This document shows, piece by piece, positions 33,176 through 40,552 of a stretch of DNA of 64,000 nt. Origin of the DNA: Paenibacillus catalpae (GTDB taxonomy: Bacteria > Bacillota > Bacilli > Paenibacillales > Paenibacillaceae); contig NZ_FOMT01000001.1 of the NCBI RefSeq assembly GCF_900112695.1, positions 558,001 to 622,000 of the forward strand, given 5' to 3'. The notes under the pieces are model-generated. The model was not told the origin of the DNA. It ran no database searches and saw only the letters and a list, made by a program, of their open reading frames with translations. Numbering within the stretch: position 1 is the first letter of the stretch; every line of letters begins with the position of its first letter. The position numbers and the translations under genes were made by a program.

Positions 33176-33203
33176 TGACCCTCGATCCTTCACATGGTAC
33201 GAT
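33175..33203 (+). promoter_or_regulatory. Promoter of the DUF1292 gene
   Basis: TTGACC (33175-33180), 17-base spacer, TACGAT (33198-33203), 38 bases ahead of the ATG. A good housekeeping-sigma promoter. Confidence 0.7.
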
Positions 33204-33241
33204 ACGTAAGTATGTATAAATAACTGAAATGGGGTAATTCC

Positions 33242-33562
33242 ATGAGCGAGCATCAACATCAGCACGGCGAAGACTGCGGCTGCGGACAAGATCATGAACA
33301 TGATGAGCATGTGTTCATCGTGACAGACGACGAAGGCCAAGAGCGTGAAATGGTCATGGTCTATACATTTGAATCGGAGAATAACGTATATGCTGTATTG
33401 CTGGATCGTAACGACCCAGAAGCAGACGGTGTTATCTTCCGTATCGAAGAAGAGAACGACGAGGCATTCCTCGTTGGAATCGAAGACGATGCAGAATGGG
33501 AACGCGTAACTGCGATCTATGAAGAAATCGCAAAAACAGAGAACGAGAGCAAAGAAGGTTAA
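33242..33562 (+). CDS. DUF1292 (YrzB-like) protein with a His/Cys-rich N-terminus
   Basis: 106-aa acidic cytosolic protein. Residues 24-100 are the DUF1292 unit (VFIVTDDEGQEREMVMVYTF, then YAVLLDRNDPEADG and FRIEEENDEAF). The first 23 residues hold six His and two Cys (HQHQHGEDCGCGQDHEHDEH), an apparent metal-binding extension. In bacilli this family often sits with yrrK/yrrL, which are absent here. ATG 8 bases after a weak GGGGTAA site. Confidence 0.85.
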   Translation: MSEHQHQHGEDCGCGQDHEHDEHVFIVTDDEGQEREMVMVYTFESENNVYAVLLDRNDPEADGVIFRIEEENDEAFLVGIEDDAEWERVTAIYEEIAKTENESKEG

Positions 33563-33568
33563 TGACCT

Positions 33569-33623
33569 AAAACACCCGTCTTATCCAAGTGGCTGCTGCA
33601 GCCCGGATAGACGGGTGTTTTTT
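33569..33623. terminator. Bidirectional terminator
   Basis: Stem AAAACACCCGTCTTATCC / GGATAGACGGGTGTTTT, T-run on the plus side and A-run on the other, between converging genes. Confidence 0.92.
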
Positions 33624-33628
33624 GTTCA

Positions 33629-34027
33629 TCATTTACGTGGATTATAATAGATCGTCCGGCCGTTAAACATCGTTAGTTCACCCATCAGCTGTTTGGCCAA
33701 AAATTTGCAAAGCTCGTTTGCCTTTGCCTTATCGCCGTGGGTTGAACCATCAGGCAGAACTACTTGAATCGTAGAAGGGCCTTCGGCTCCATTGCCGAAA
33801 ATAATATATTTGTACTTCGGATTGGTTCCTTGTAAGTAAAACCAGCGGTCATCCTGCTTGGACTCGATGGTGTACGGAAAAGCTGCTCCCGCATAATCCC
33901 AGTCGAGCTGAGTTCCGGTTAAAGCGGTCTGTTCCCGGTAATGCAGAAGCTTATCCCTTAGCTGATCGAGCGGAAGTTCACTAACGGCAGATCCTTGAAC
34001 AAGCTTGATAAATGCGCTTTGACTCAT
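33629..34027 (-). CDS. Conserved protein, probably DUF1885 family
   Basis: 132-aa cytosolic protein beginning MSQSAFIKLVQGSAVSEL. It has an alpha/beta pattern (LDQLRDKLLHYREQT, then FPYTIE, WFYLQG and YIIFGNG) that I associate with the DUF1885 proteins of Bacillaceae. No catalytic motif is apparent. The assignment is from memory of the family and is moderate. Confidence 0.65.
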   Translation of the reverse strand: MSQSAFIKLVQGSAVSELPLDQLRDKLLHYREQTALTGTQLDWDYAGAAFPYTIESKQDDRWFYLQGTNPKYKYIIFGNGAEGPSTIQVVLPDGSTHGDKAKANELCKFLAKQLMGELTMFNGRTIYYNPRK

Positions 34028-34092
34028 TCATCCCACCCCCATCCCATCATAGCATGCAGATTAGAGAGTTTACAATAAGTGGAATGATGCGA

Positions 34093-34133
34093 AAAAGCCA
34101 ACAGCTTCGCTTTAAGCTCTGCTGTTGGCTTTT
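34093..34133. terminator. Terminator of the decarboxylase gene (bidirectional)
   Basis: Stem AAAAGCCAACAGCTTCGCTT / AAGCTCTGCTGTTGGCTTTT with T-runs on both sides. Confidence 0.9.
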
Positions 34134-34136
34134 CGT

Positions 34137-35606
34137 TTAGAAAATCGCGTTCTCTTCCACAATAACTTTCACGAATTGAATGCTGCGGTCCTCCGGTCCT
34201 TTAACAGGAAGGCCAACCTCAACATGATCGACGATATAGTCGATGTTTTTCTGAGATATGACCTCTCCGGGCAGCAGGATTGGAATACCCGGCGGGTACA
34301 CATAAATAAATTCTGCAATAATCCGACCGGCTGATTCTTTGAACGGAACAATCTCCGTCTCGCCGTAGAAGGCATCACGCGGCGTTAGGGACAGCTGCGG
34401 AATTTCCGGAATTTTAACCACAAGCTCACGGGCTTCGGCTCCTTCATGGAAGCTGTCCGACAGGCCGCGGAGCGAAATTAGCAATTTATCAATCGAATCG
34501 GACGTATCTCCCGGCGTAACAAGGCAAAGAATGTTATACATGTCGCTCATCTCGATCTCTACATTGTAGTGATCGCGAAGCCAGTTCTCTACCTCATAGC
34601 CGGTAACGCCAAGATGACGGACATGGATCGTAACTTTTGTCGGATCATAGTCGTACGTTGCTTCATCGCCCAGAATCTCTTCACCAAAGCAATAGAGGCC
34701 AGGAATCTGATTAATTTGCTCGCGTGCATACTGGGCAAGACCAATCGCGCGTTCCGCAATTTCATGACCGTTCATGGCCAGGTTGCGGCGGGAAGTATCA
34801 AGGGAAGCCAGCAGCACATAGGAAGTTGATGTCGTTGTCAGCATGCTGAGTATCGTCTGGATACGGAACGGGTTGATCCGTCCTTTGCGTACGTTCAGAA
34901 CCGAGCTTTGCGTCATCGAGCCGCCCAGTTTATGTACGCTTGTTGCAGCCATGTCTGCACCGGCCTGCATTGCGGACATGGGAAGCTTCTCATGGAAGTG
35001 GATGAGCACGCCATGGGCTTCGTCAACGAGAACCGGGATATCGTAGCTGTGCACGAGATCTACAATTTCCTTCAGATTCGCGCAAATGCCAAAGTAGGTC
35101 GGGTTGATGACAAGAACGGCCTTGGCATCCGGATGACGGTCAAGCGCCCGTTTCACCGAACGAGTCGTAATGCCATGGTCGATCCCCAGATTCGAATCAC
35201 GCGCCGGGGAAATAAATACCGGACGGGCGCCTGCAAATATAATGGCAGCCATAATCGATTTGTGTACGTTGCGCGGTACGATAATTTTGTCGCCCGGGGA
35301 GCAGACGGTAAGAATCATCGTAATAATCGCGCCGCTTGTGCCTTGAACGGAGAAATACGTGTAATCGGCGCCGAATGCATCGGCTGCAAGTATTTGTGCT
35401 TCTTCAATAACGCCGGTTGGCTGGTGCAAGTCATCAAGCGGAGCTATATTTATAAGATCGATCGACAAGGCGTTGTCGCCGATAAATTCGCGAAACTCAG
35501 TATCGCTGCCGAGACCTTTCTTATGCCCCGGAATATGAAATTGTACCGGATCGTTCTCCGCATGGCGGCGGAGTGCGCTGAAGAGCGGGGTTTTGTTATG
35601 ATCCAT
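34137..35606 (-). CDS. speA: PLP-dependent arginine/lysine/ornithine decarboxylase (SpeA type)
   Basis: 489-aa fold-type I decarboxylase, the same length as Bacillus arginine decarboxylase SpeA. The N-terminus FHIPGHKKG and the catalytic core (SVQGTSGAIITMIL; PLP-binding VDEAHG, Asp195 and His198; Schiff-base lysine in SVHKLGGSMTQSS, Lys226) are intact, followed by the family's small C-terminal domain with YPPGIPILLPGE. It would produce agmatine for polyamine synthesis. The speE/speB genes are not adjacent. Lysine specificity cannot be excluded from sequence alone. ATG preceded by GGCAGGGA. Confidence 0.9.
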   Translation of the reverse strand: MDHNKTPLFSALRRHAENDPVQFHIPGHKKGLGSDTEFREFIGDNALSIDLINIAPLDDLHQPTGVIEEAQILAADAFGADYTYFSVQGTSGAIITMILTVCSPGDKIIVPRNVHKSIMAAIIFAGARPVFISPARDSNLGIDHGITTRSVKRALDRHPDAKAVLVINPTYFGICANLKEIVDLVHSYDIPVLVDEAHGVLIHFHEKLPMSAMQAGADMAATSVHKLGGSMTQSSVLNVRKGRINPFRIQTILSMLTTTSTSYVLLASLDTSRRNLAMNGHEIAERAIGLAQYAREQINQIPGLYCFGEEILGDEATYDYDPTKVTIHVRHLGVTGYEVENWLRDHYNVEIEMSDMYNILCLVTPGDTSDSIDKLLISLRGLSDSFHEGAEARELVVKIPEIPQLSLTPRDAFYGETEIVPFKESAGRIIAEFIYVYPPGIPILLPGEVISQKNIDYIVDHVEVGLPVKGPEDRSIQFVKVIVEENAIF

Positions 35607-35663
35607 CGCTAATTGTCCCTGCCTTTCGACTGTCGTCTAATATCTAATGTACAAACAAAGTTG

Positions 35664-35691
35664 AGTATAGCAAAAACAAGTCGGAATGCAA
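35664..35691 (-). promoter_or_regulatory. Candidate promoter of the decarboxylase gene
   Basis: Minus strand TTGCAT (35691-35686), 16-base spacer, TATACT (35669-35664), about 58 bases ahead of the start codon. Confidence 0.5.
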
Positions 35692-35806
35692 GCAACAATT
35701 TTATTGATGAAGCTTGGTGTTCCACAGCTGGACAAGTATTGTTCTCCATTTGTTCATAACTAAGCGCCAGCTTGATATGTTACGATAAGGGATGGGGTGA
35801 AGCATA

Positions 35807-36994
35807 ATGCGAGACAAACGACTTCTAATAGTAATGGCTATTCTAATGACCACCTTCATCGGGTTTGGGATTATTATTCCTGTTATGCCTGAAATGATTA
35901 AAGCAGTTAACCCGGGTAATGCCGAAAAACATACGGGCTACATGCTCGCGCTGTATTCTGCCGTATCGTTCATACTGTCTCCTTATTGGGGAGGCTTATC
36001 CGACCGGATCGGAAGAAGACCGATTATCATCATTGGTGTTACCGGCTTTGCGATCAGCTTCCTGCTGTTTGGCTTATCCTCGGACAGTCTGACCTTGATG
36101 TATCTTTCCCGTGTGCTCGGAGGGCTGTTCTCCGGGGCCGTCACGTCTGTTATCGTCGCTTATGTTGCGGATATTACGCCGCCCGAACAGCGCACGAAAG
36201 GGATGGGGCTTGTCGGGATGTCGATTGGCTTCGGCTTTACGATTGGTCCAGGCGTAGGTGGTCTGCTTAGTCAGATTACCCTCGAAGCACCATTCTATGC
36301 AGCTGCCGGGATGGCGTTAATCACATTAATTCTTGCTTTTATCAAGCTGAAGGAATCGCTGCCGCCAGAGAAGAGAAGATCGGCGACCGAGAAGCGGGAA
36401 TCCCGCTGGTCGGCTTTTACCGGACCACTCAAATTTCTGTATGTTCTGGCGTTCTTCGTTACTTTCACGCTGGCTGGAATGGAAGCGACTCTGCAGTTCT
36501 TCGGCATCCAGCGCTTTGATGTGACACCGCTGCAGGTAGGGATTCTGTTCTTCGTCTGCGGCTTCGTTGGCGCATTGGTTCAAGGCGGCGTGGTAAGACG
36601 CAGAATCAAGAAGGGCCAGGAGCCCCAGTATATTGCGCTTGGTCTCATCATTTCGGCCATTGGTTTCTTCCTGCTTCTGGCTGCACATTCATTATGGTGG
36701 GCAACGCTGTCACTGGCGATATTCGGTATTGGCAACTCGTTGATCCGTCCATGCGTAACTTCCTTGATTACGCAGAAGACACAGGTGGGACAAGGGGTGG
36801 CATCCGGCCTCAGCTCCTCGATGGACAGCCTTGGACGGATTCTTGGTCCGCTAGCCGGTACGTTCTTATTTACTCTCGATTTACGCTTGCCGTATGTATC
36901 AGGCGGTATTTTATGTCTCGCAGCGCTGTTCTTGCTCATGCAGTTCCGTAAAATGGACAGTACGGCGGGAGTGGCCGCTGCAGCACAGGAATAG
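35807..36994 (+). CDS. Major facilitator superfamily drug/metabolite exporter
   Basis: 395-aa, 12-helix transporter. The N-terminal half carries motif A between TM2 and TM3 (GGLSDRIGRRPIII) and the antiporter motif C-like stretch IGPGVGGLL in TM5, so it resembles TetA/Bmr-type proton-driven drug exporters. A basic central loop (PPEKRRSATEKRESR) divides the halves. ATG after GGGGTGA. Divergent from the decarboxylase gene; substrate unknown. Confidence 0.9.
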   Translation: MRDKRLLIVMAILMTTFIGFGIIIPVMPEMIKAVNPGNAEKHTGYMLALYSAVSFILSPYWGGLSDRIGRRPIIIIGVTGFAISFLLFGLSSDSLTLMYLSRVLGGLFSGAVTSVIVAYVADITPPEQRTKGMGLVGMSIGFGFTIGPGVGGLLSQITLEAPFYAAAGMALITLILAFIKLKESLPPEKRRSATEKRESRWSAFTGPLKFLYVLAFFVTFTLAGMEATLQFFGIQRFDVTPLQVGILFFVCGFVGALVQGGVVRRRIKKGQEPQYIALGLIISAIGFFLLLAAHSLWWATLSLAIFGIGNSLIRPCVTSLITQKTQVGQGVASGLSSSMDSLGRILGPLAGTFLFTLDLRLPYVSGGILCLAALFLLMQFRKMDSTAGVAAAAQE

Positions 36995-37008
36995 GTTGAG
37001 GCTTGCAC

Positions 37009-37060
37009 AAAAGCCGGCTTCTCATTCAGTGAATGAGGAGCCGGCTTTTTTTTATTTTTT
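37009..37060 (+). terminator. Terminator after the MFS gene
   Basis: Long stem AAAAGCCGGCTTCTCATTCA / TGAATGAGGAGCCGGCTTTT with T8, one of the strongest in the window. Confidence 0.95.
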
Positions 37061-37124
37061 CCAAAGAATGGCTTGTCTGGGAGCAGCATATAGATGAGAT
37101 AGGGTAAAAGAGGTGAAGGAAAGA

Positions 37125-37739
37125 ATGGGACTGCTGTCTTGGCGAAGATGGGCGGCTATTATTTTGGGGAGCCTGCTGATTTCGGTCGGCATTAATTTTT
37201 TTCTGGTACCCTTAATGATATTGGATGGGGGATTAATCGGAATCGCCCTTATTGTTAATTATTTGCTGCATGTTCAAATCGGGTTAACCATGCTGCTGTG
37301 CAGTATCCCGATTTTCGCATTGGTATGGTTTCAAAGCCGGAGTATGATCTACCAGAGCATAAACGGGCTGCTGTTATCCAGCTATGTCATAGACCTGCTT
37401 AGTCCATACCGTTTCCATTTTCTTTATTACATCGAGTGGACGCCGTTTACACGTGCCGTAATTGGAGGCTTTTGTATTGGGACAGGCATCGGCATCATGC
37501 TTCGGAACGGCAGCACGACCGGGGGGACAGATCTGCTGGCGCATTTTTTATCCCGCTATATTCCGTTAAACGTTGGCGTTATTATATTTGTGACGGATTT
37601 CATCATCATTGGAACGGGAGCGATCCTGCTGCCGGAAAACACCTTTGTCCTTTCCTTAATTACAGTTGCGGCGGGAGGAGTAGCAACCAGCCTATGTACC
37701 TGGAACCTGCCGCATAATCATCAGTTTAAACATCATTAA
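37125..37739 (+). CDS. YitT/YczE-type membrane protein lacking the C-terminal domain
   Basis: 204-aa integral membrane protein with five to six helices (IILGSLLISVGINFFLVPL, then GGLIGIALIVNYLL and others). The characteristic LRNGSTTGGTDLLAHFL loop is typical of the YitT/DUF161 family. Usual YitT proteins have about 280 aa with a cytoplasmic DUF2179 domain; that part is missing, so this is the short form. Start at the ATG 8 bases after GAGGTGA. Probable transporter of unknown substrate. Confidence 0.85.
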   Translation: MGLLSWRRWAAIILGSLLISVGINFFLVPLMILDGGLIGIALIVNYLLHVQIGLTMLLCSIPIFALVWFQSRSMIYQSINGLLLSSYVIDLLSPYRFHFLYYIEWTPFTRAVIGGFCIGTGIGIMLRNGSTTGGTDLLAHFLSRYIPLNVGVIIFVTDFIIIGTGAILLPENTFVLSLITVAAGGVATSLCTWNLPHNHQFKHH

Positions 37740-37744
37740 TGAAG

Positions 37745-37820
37745 AAGCCGAAGGCATAGACGGAAAGGAGCCTTGTTTGTGAGACAAGGGTCTTTCCCGT
37801 AATGCCTTCGGCTTTTTTTG
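37745..37820. terminator. Long bidirectional terminator
   Basis: Outer stem AAGCCGAAGGCAT / ATGCCTTCGGCTT enclosing inner stems CGGAAAGG/CTTTCCCG and CCTTGTTT/AGACAAGG, with T7. It spans almost the whole gap between two converging genes. Confidence 0.92.
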
Positions 37821-37826
37821 TATTCA

Positions 37827-38486
37827 TTACGGCGCTAAGCCTTTCATAATGAAAGCAATGGTCGCTTCCCGCTCCTGCTCATCATCCCAGCTGCTGCCTT
37901 CCCGCTTGCCATACAAAGTCCGAACGGCTGCATAGCCAATCAACGATGAAGCGGTGAGGCGCATAATCGTATAAGGCGACCAGTTGACAAGGCTGCCTTC
38001 CTCCTGGAATCTGCGGATGTTAGGCGTTATTTTCTCGAACACCTTGGCCAGGATCAGCTTCTCGAATTGCTCCTGCAGCTCGGGATGGAAGGGGATCTCC
38101 TGAATGAAGATTTTCAGCACATGCAAATGCTTCTCAAGAAAGGCAAGCCTGTTCTCGATAATGGCGCGCAGCATTTGGTCATAGCTTTCATATTTGCTGT
38201 CCAGTACCTTATAGAACTCCCGCATGACAAACGGAGCAACCAGCTTTGCCATTACCGGCGCCACGATGGATACGAGCAGTTCTTTTTTTGTTTTGTAATG
38301 ACGGAATATCGTGCCCTCCGCCACCCCTGCACGCTGTGCGATCTCATTCGTGGATGAAGCGGCAAAGCCTTTCTCTGCAAATATTTCCGATGCGGCTCTT
38401 ACAATCTTGAGCTGCTTATCCGTCATCGACTTCTCATCGCCAAGCTTGTTTAGCTCTTCCAGCCACTCTTCAATCGGCTCACTCAT
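37827..38486 (-). CDS. TetR-family transcriptional regulator of the adjacent ABC efflux genes
   Basis: 219-aa repressor. The N-terminal helix-turn-helix (about 20-68) reads KIVRAASEIFAEKGFAASST ... VAEGTIFRHYKTKKELL, as in the family. The long helical C-terminal part would bind a ligand. Start at the ATG 8 bases after AAAGGAG; the GTG at 38495 is too close to that site. It is the last gene of an operon with an ABC transporter, and two palindromic operators lie ahead of the operon's promoter (40333 and 40382), so autoregulation is likely. Confidence 0.9.
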   Translation of the reverse strand: MSEPIEEWLEELNKLGDEKSMTDKQLKIVRAASEIFAEKGFAASSTNEIAQRAGVAEGTIFRHYKTKKELLVSIVAPVMAKLVAPFVMREFYKVLDSKYESYDQMLRAIIENRLAFLEKHLHVLKIFIQEIPFHPELQEQFEKLILAKVFEKITPNIRRFQEEGSLVNWSPYTIMRLTASSLIGYAAVRTLYGKREGSSWDDEQEREATIAFIMKGLAP

Positions 38487-38542
38487 GCCCGACACTCCTT
38501 TTTTTGCCCATTCCAGTCATTATAGCAGAAAAAGATTTCTGC

Positions 38543-39565
38543 CTACATGCGGCGATGCTTCTTCAAGGCGGTTACGTTCAGGAGGGCGAACAGGATGGAC
38601 AAGCCGGCCAGCACATAAATATCAAGCTGAATATCCGGGATTCCTTCGCCTCTGACCATAATTCCCCGCATGGCATCAGCTCCGTAGTAAAGCGGCATGA
38701 TGTAGCTTAGCTTCTGCAGGACCGGATTCATGGCATCCAGATTAAATAACCCGGAGAAAAAGGCCTGGGGCACAATGATAATCGGTATAAATTGAATAAT
38801 CTGAAATTCACTGCTTGCAAACGAGGACAGTAAAGTGCCAAGCGTTAGAGCAGTCAGCGACAGCAGAAGATTGATCAGCAGCATATTGACGATATGGCCG
38901 GCCATCGACATGCCAAGCACCTGTACGGAAAACCAGGCAATCAAGGAAGCCTGGATGAGAGTGAAGATGCCAAAGCCCGCCAGATAGCCAAGCACAATCT
39001 CCGACCTGCGGATTGGTGTCGCGAGCAGCCGTTCCAGCGTGCCGCTTGTGCGTTCGCGAAGGAAAGATACCCCTGCCAGCAGGAAGACGAAGAAAAAGGA
39101 AAAGAAGCCGATTAATACGGGACCAAAGGAGTCAAAAGAAGCCATATCGGGTCCGCCGTATAAATAATGCACGGATGGAGCGAGATCATCCTGGGCGCTG
39201 CTTTGCAGCGCTTTTTGCATGACCAGCTGTGTGCTTCGGCTTACCGAAGGATCGCTGCCTTCCAGCGTAATATCCGCTTTGCCGTCCCTGATCTGAATAA
39301 TGGCATCAAGATCCCCGCTATGAAGGGCTTTGTCGGCATCATCCATGGAATCAAAGACGGTAATGCTGGCGTTTTGCTCTTCCAGTTTATCGGCAAGAGC
39401 AGAGGCGGGACCGATTAATCCGATTTCCGGCGATACCGTTCTCCCGTCAAAAACAAGCTTGGTTAAGCTCAGAATGAGCAGAGGGGCAAGGAACAACAAG
39501 GCTAACGTTCTTTTGTCCCGAACGAACTGCCTTATAATGCGTACGACAAGCGCACGTATTCTCAT
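38543..39565 (-). CDS. ABC-2 type efflux permease
   Basis: 340-aa permease of the ABC-2 class. One N-terminal membrane helix (LALLFLAPLLILSLTKLVF) and a soluble outside domain (about 40-155) precede five helices including VLIGFFSFFFVFLLAGVSF. The loop FLRERTSGTLERLLATPIRR is the family hallmark. It pairs with the ATPase encoded upstream (ATGA overlap). Probable drug or lipid exporter. Confidence 0.93.
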   Translation of the reverse strand: MRIRALVVRIIRQFVRDKRTLALLFLAPLLILSLTKLVFDGRTVSPEIGLIGPASALADKLEEQNASITVFDSMDDADKALHSGDLDAIIQIRDGKADITLEGSDPSVSRSTQLVMQKALQSSAQDDLAPSVHYLYGGPDMASFDSFGPVLIGFFSFFFVFLLAGVSFLRERTSGTLERLLATPIRRSEIVLGYLAGFGIFTLIQASLIAWFSVQVLGMSMAGHIVNMLLINLLLSLTALTLGTLLSSFASSEFQIIQFIPIIIVPQAFFSGLFNLDAMNPVLQKLSYIMPLYYGADAMRGIMVRGEGIPDIQLDIYVLAGLSILFALLNVTALKKHRRM

Positions 39566-40308
39566 GTATGGTCCTCCTTGCTGCTGCCAAGAGCGATAAA
39601 TGCTTCCTCAATCGTATGAACGCCGGCATGCTCGATAATGGCCTCCGGGGTGTTTAATGCGATCAGCTTTCCGTCGCGGATAAGACCCAGCCGGTCACAT
39701 TTCTCCGCTTCATCCATCACATGTGTGGTGACGATAATCGTTACGCCTTTTTGCGTCAGGGCTCTCAGCTCATTCCATATGGTTTTCCTGAGTACGGGAT
39801 CAATGCCAACGGTTGGTTCATCCAGCACAAGAAGCTGCGGCTCATGCAGCAGGGCAATGGCAAGAGACAAGCGGCGTTTCATCCCCCCGGAATAAGCGCT
39901 TGCCGGCTTATCCAGATGGTCAGTCAAATTGACAAGCAGGGCCGCGGATTGAATGCGGGACGCAAGAACTTTGCCTGCCAGCCCGTACAAGGAGCCGTAA
40001 AAAGCCATATTTTCCTTGCCGGTCAGTTCCTGATATAGAGCGTCAGACTGCGCCATATAGCCGAAGGTCTGCAGCATCTTGAGCTGCGGCATCGGTTCGC
40101 CAAACAATTCAACCTTGCCGGCGTCGGCCCGGTCTATGCCGGTTATGAGCTTAATCAATGTTGTTTTTCCGGATCCGGATGGACCAAGAAGTCCAAACAG
40201 CTCTCCCTGCGGAACTGTAAGGGTAATATCGTCTAATACCGTTCGGTCCCCGAATCGCTTCACAAGCCGTATAGCGTCAATAGCTGGAACTGCTGTTGAC
40301 TCATCCAA
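39562..40308 (-). CDS. ABC efflux ATP-binding protein
   Basis: 248-aa ATPase of the ABC-2 exporter. Walker A is GPSGSGKTTLIK, with Q-loop GYMAQSDALY, signature AYSGGMKRRLSLAIAL, Walker B LLVLDEPTVGIDP and switch TTHVMDEAE. The longer frame begins with ATG at 40347. That ATG lies within or before the predicted transcription start and inside an operator, whereas TTG at 40308 follows AAGGGGTG by 8 bases, so I place the start there. Confidence 0.9.
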   Translation of the reverse strand: MDESTAVPAIDAIRLVKRFGDRTVLDDITLTVPQGELFGLLGPSGSGKTTLIKLITGIDRADAGKVELFGEPMPQLKMLQTFGYMAQSDALYQELTGKENMAFYGSLYGLAGKVLASRIQSAALLVNLTDHLDKPASAYSGGMKRRLSLAIALLHEPQLLVLDEPTVGIDPVLRKTIWNELRALTQKGVTIIVTTHVMDEAEKCDRLGLIRDGKLIALNTPEAIIEHAGVHTIEEAFIALGSSKEDHT

Positions 40309-40332
40309 TAAAAACACCCCTTCTTCAAAAAG

Positions 40333-40346
40333 TGAGTGATTACTCA
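40333..40346. promoter_or_regulatory. Operator 1, probable TetR-family site
   Basis: TGAGTGATTACTCA, a 5-4-5 palindrome overlapping the transcription start region of the ABC operon. It shares its pattern with operator 2. Confidence 0.7.
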
Positions 40347-40351
40347 TTTTT

Positions 40352-40380
40352 AGTATAGAACCGGTTGAGCTGCATGTAAA
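40352..40380 (-). promoter_or_regulatory. Promoter of the ABC-TetR operon
   Basis: Minus strand TTTACA (40380-40375), 17-base spacer, TATACT (40357-40352). Transcription would start near 40345, inside operator 1. Confidence 0.75.
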
Positions 40381-40381
40381 G

Positions 40382-40395
40382 TGAGTACTTGCTCA
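40382..40395. promoter_or_regulatory. Operator 2, probable TetR-family site
   Basis: TGAGTACTTGCTCA, flanked by G and C to make a 16-base palindrome (GTGAGTACTTGCTCAC). It lies just upstream of the -35 of the ABC operon and 5 bases ahead of a TATACT on the plus strand, facing the RND gene, so one repressor could control both directions. Confidence 0.7.
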
Positions 40396-40552
40396 CTTTC
40401 TATACTGGACCTAAGTCGTAGAGGTGCTCCGACCAGGGGCGTGAGTGAAATACCGTCTGGAGACGTTTTTACATTATTTTCAATGCAGTTATGCTTAGTA
40501 CTGTCAAATACACATAAAAGAGAATTCCGAATAGGGAGAAGGAGTAGTTGTA

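Noticed and set aside
34908-35612. Plus-strand frame of 234 codons opposite the decarboxylase gene
   Set aside because: The decarboxylase frame carries all catalytic motifs; the opposite frame has none.
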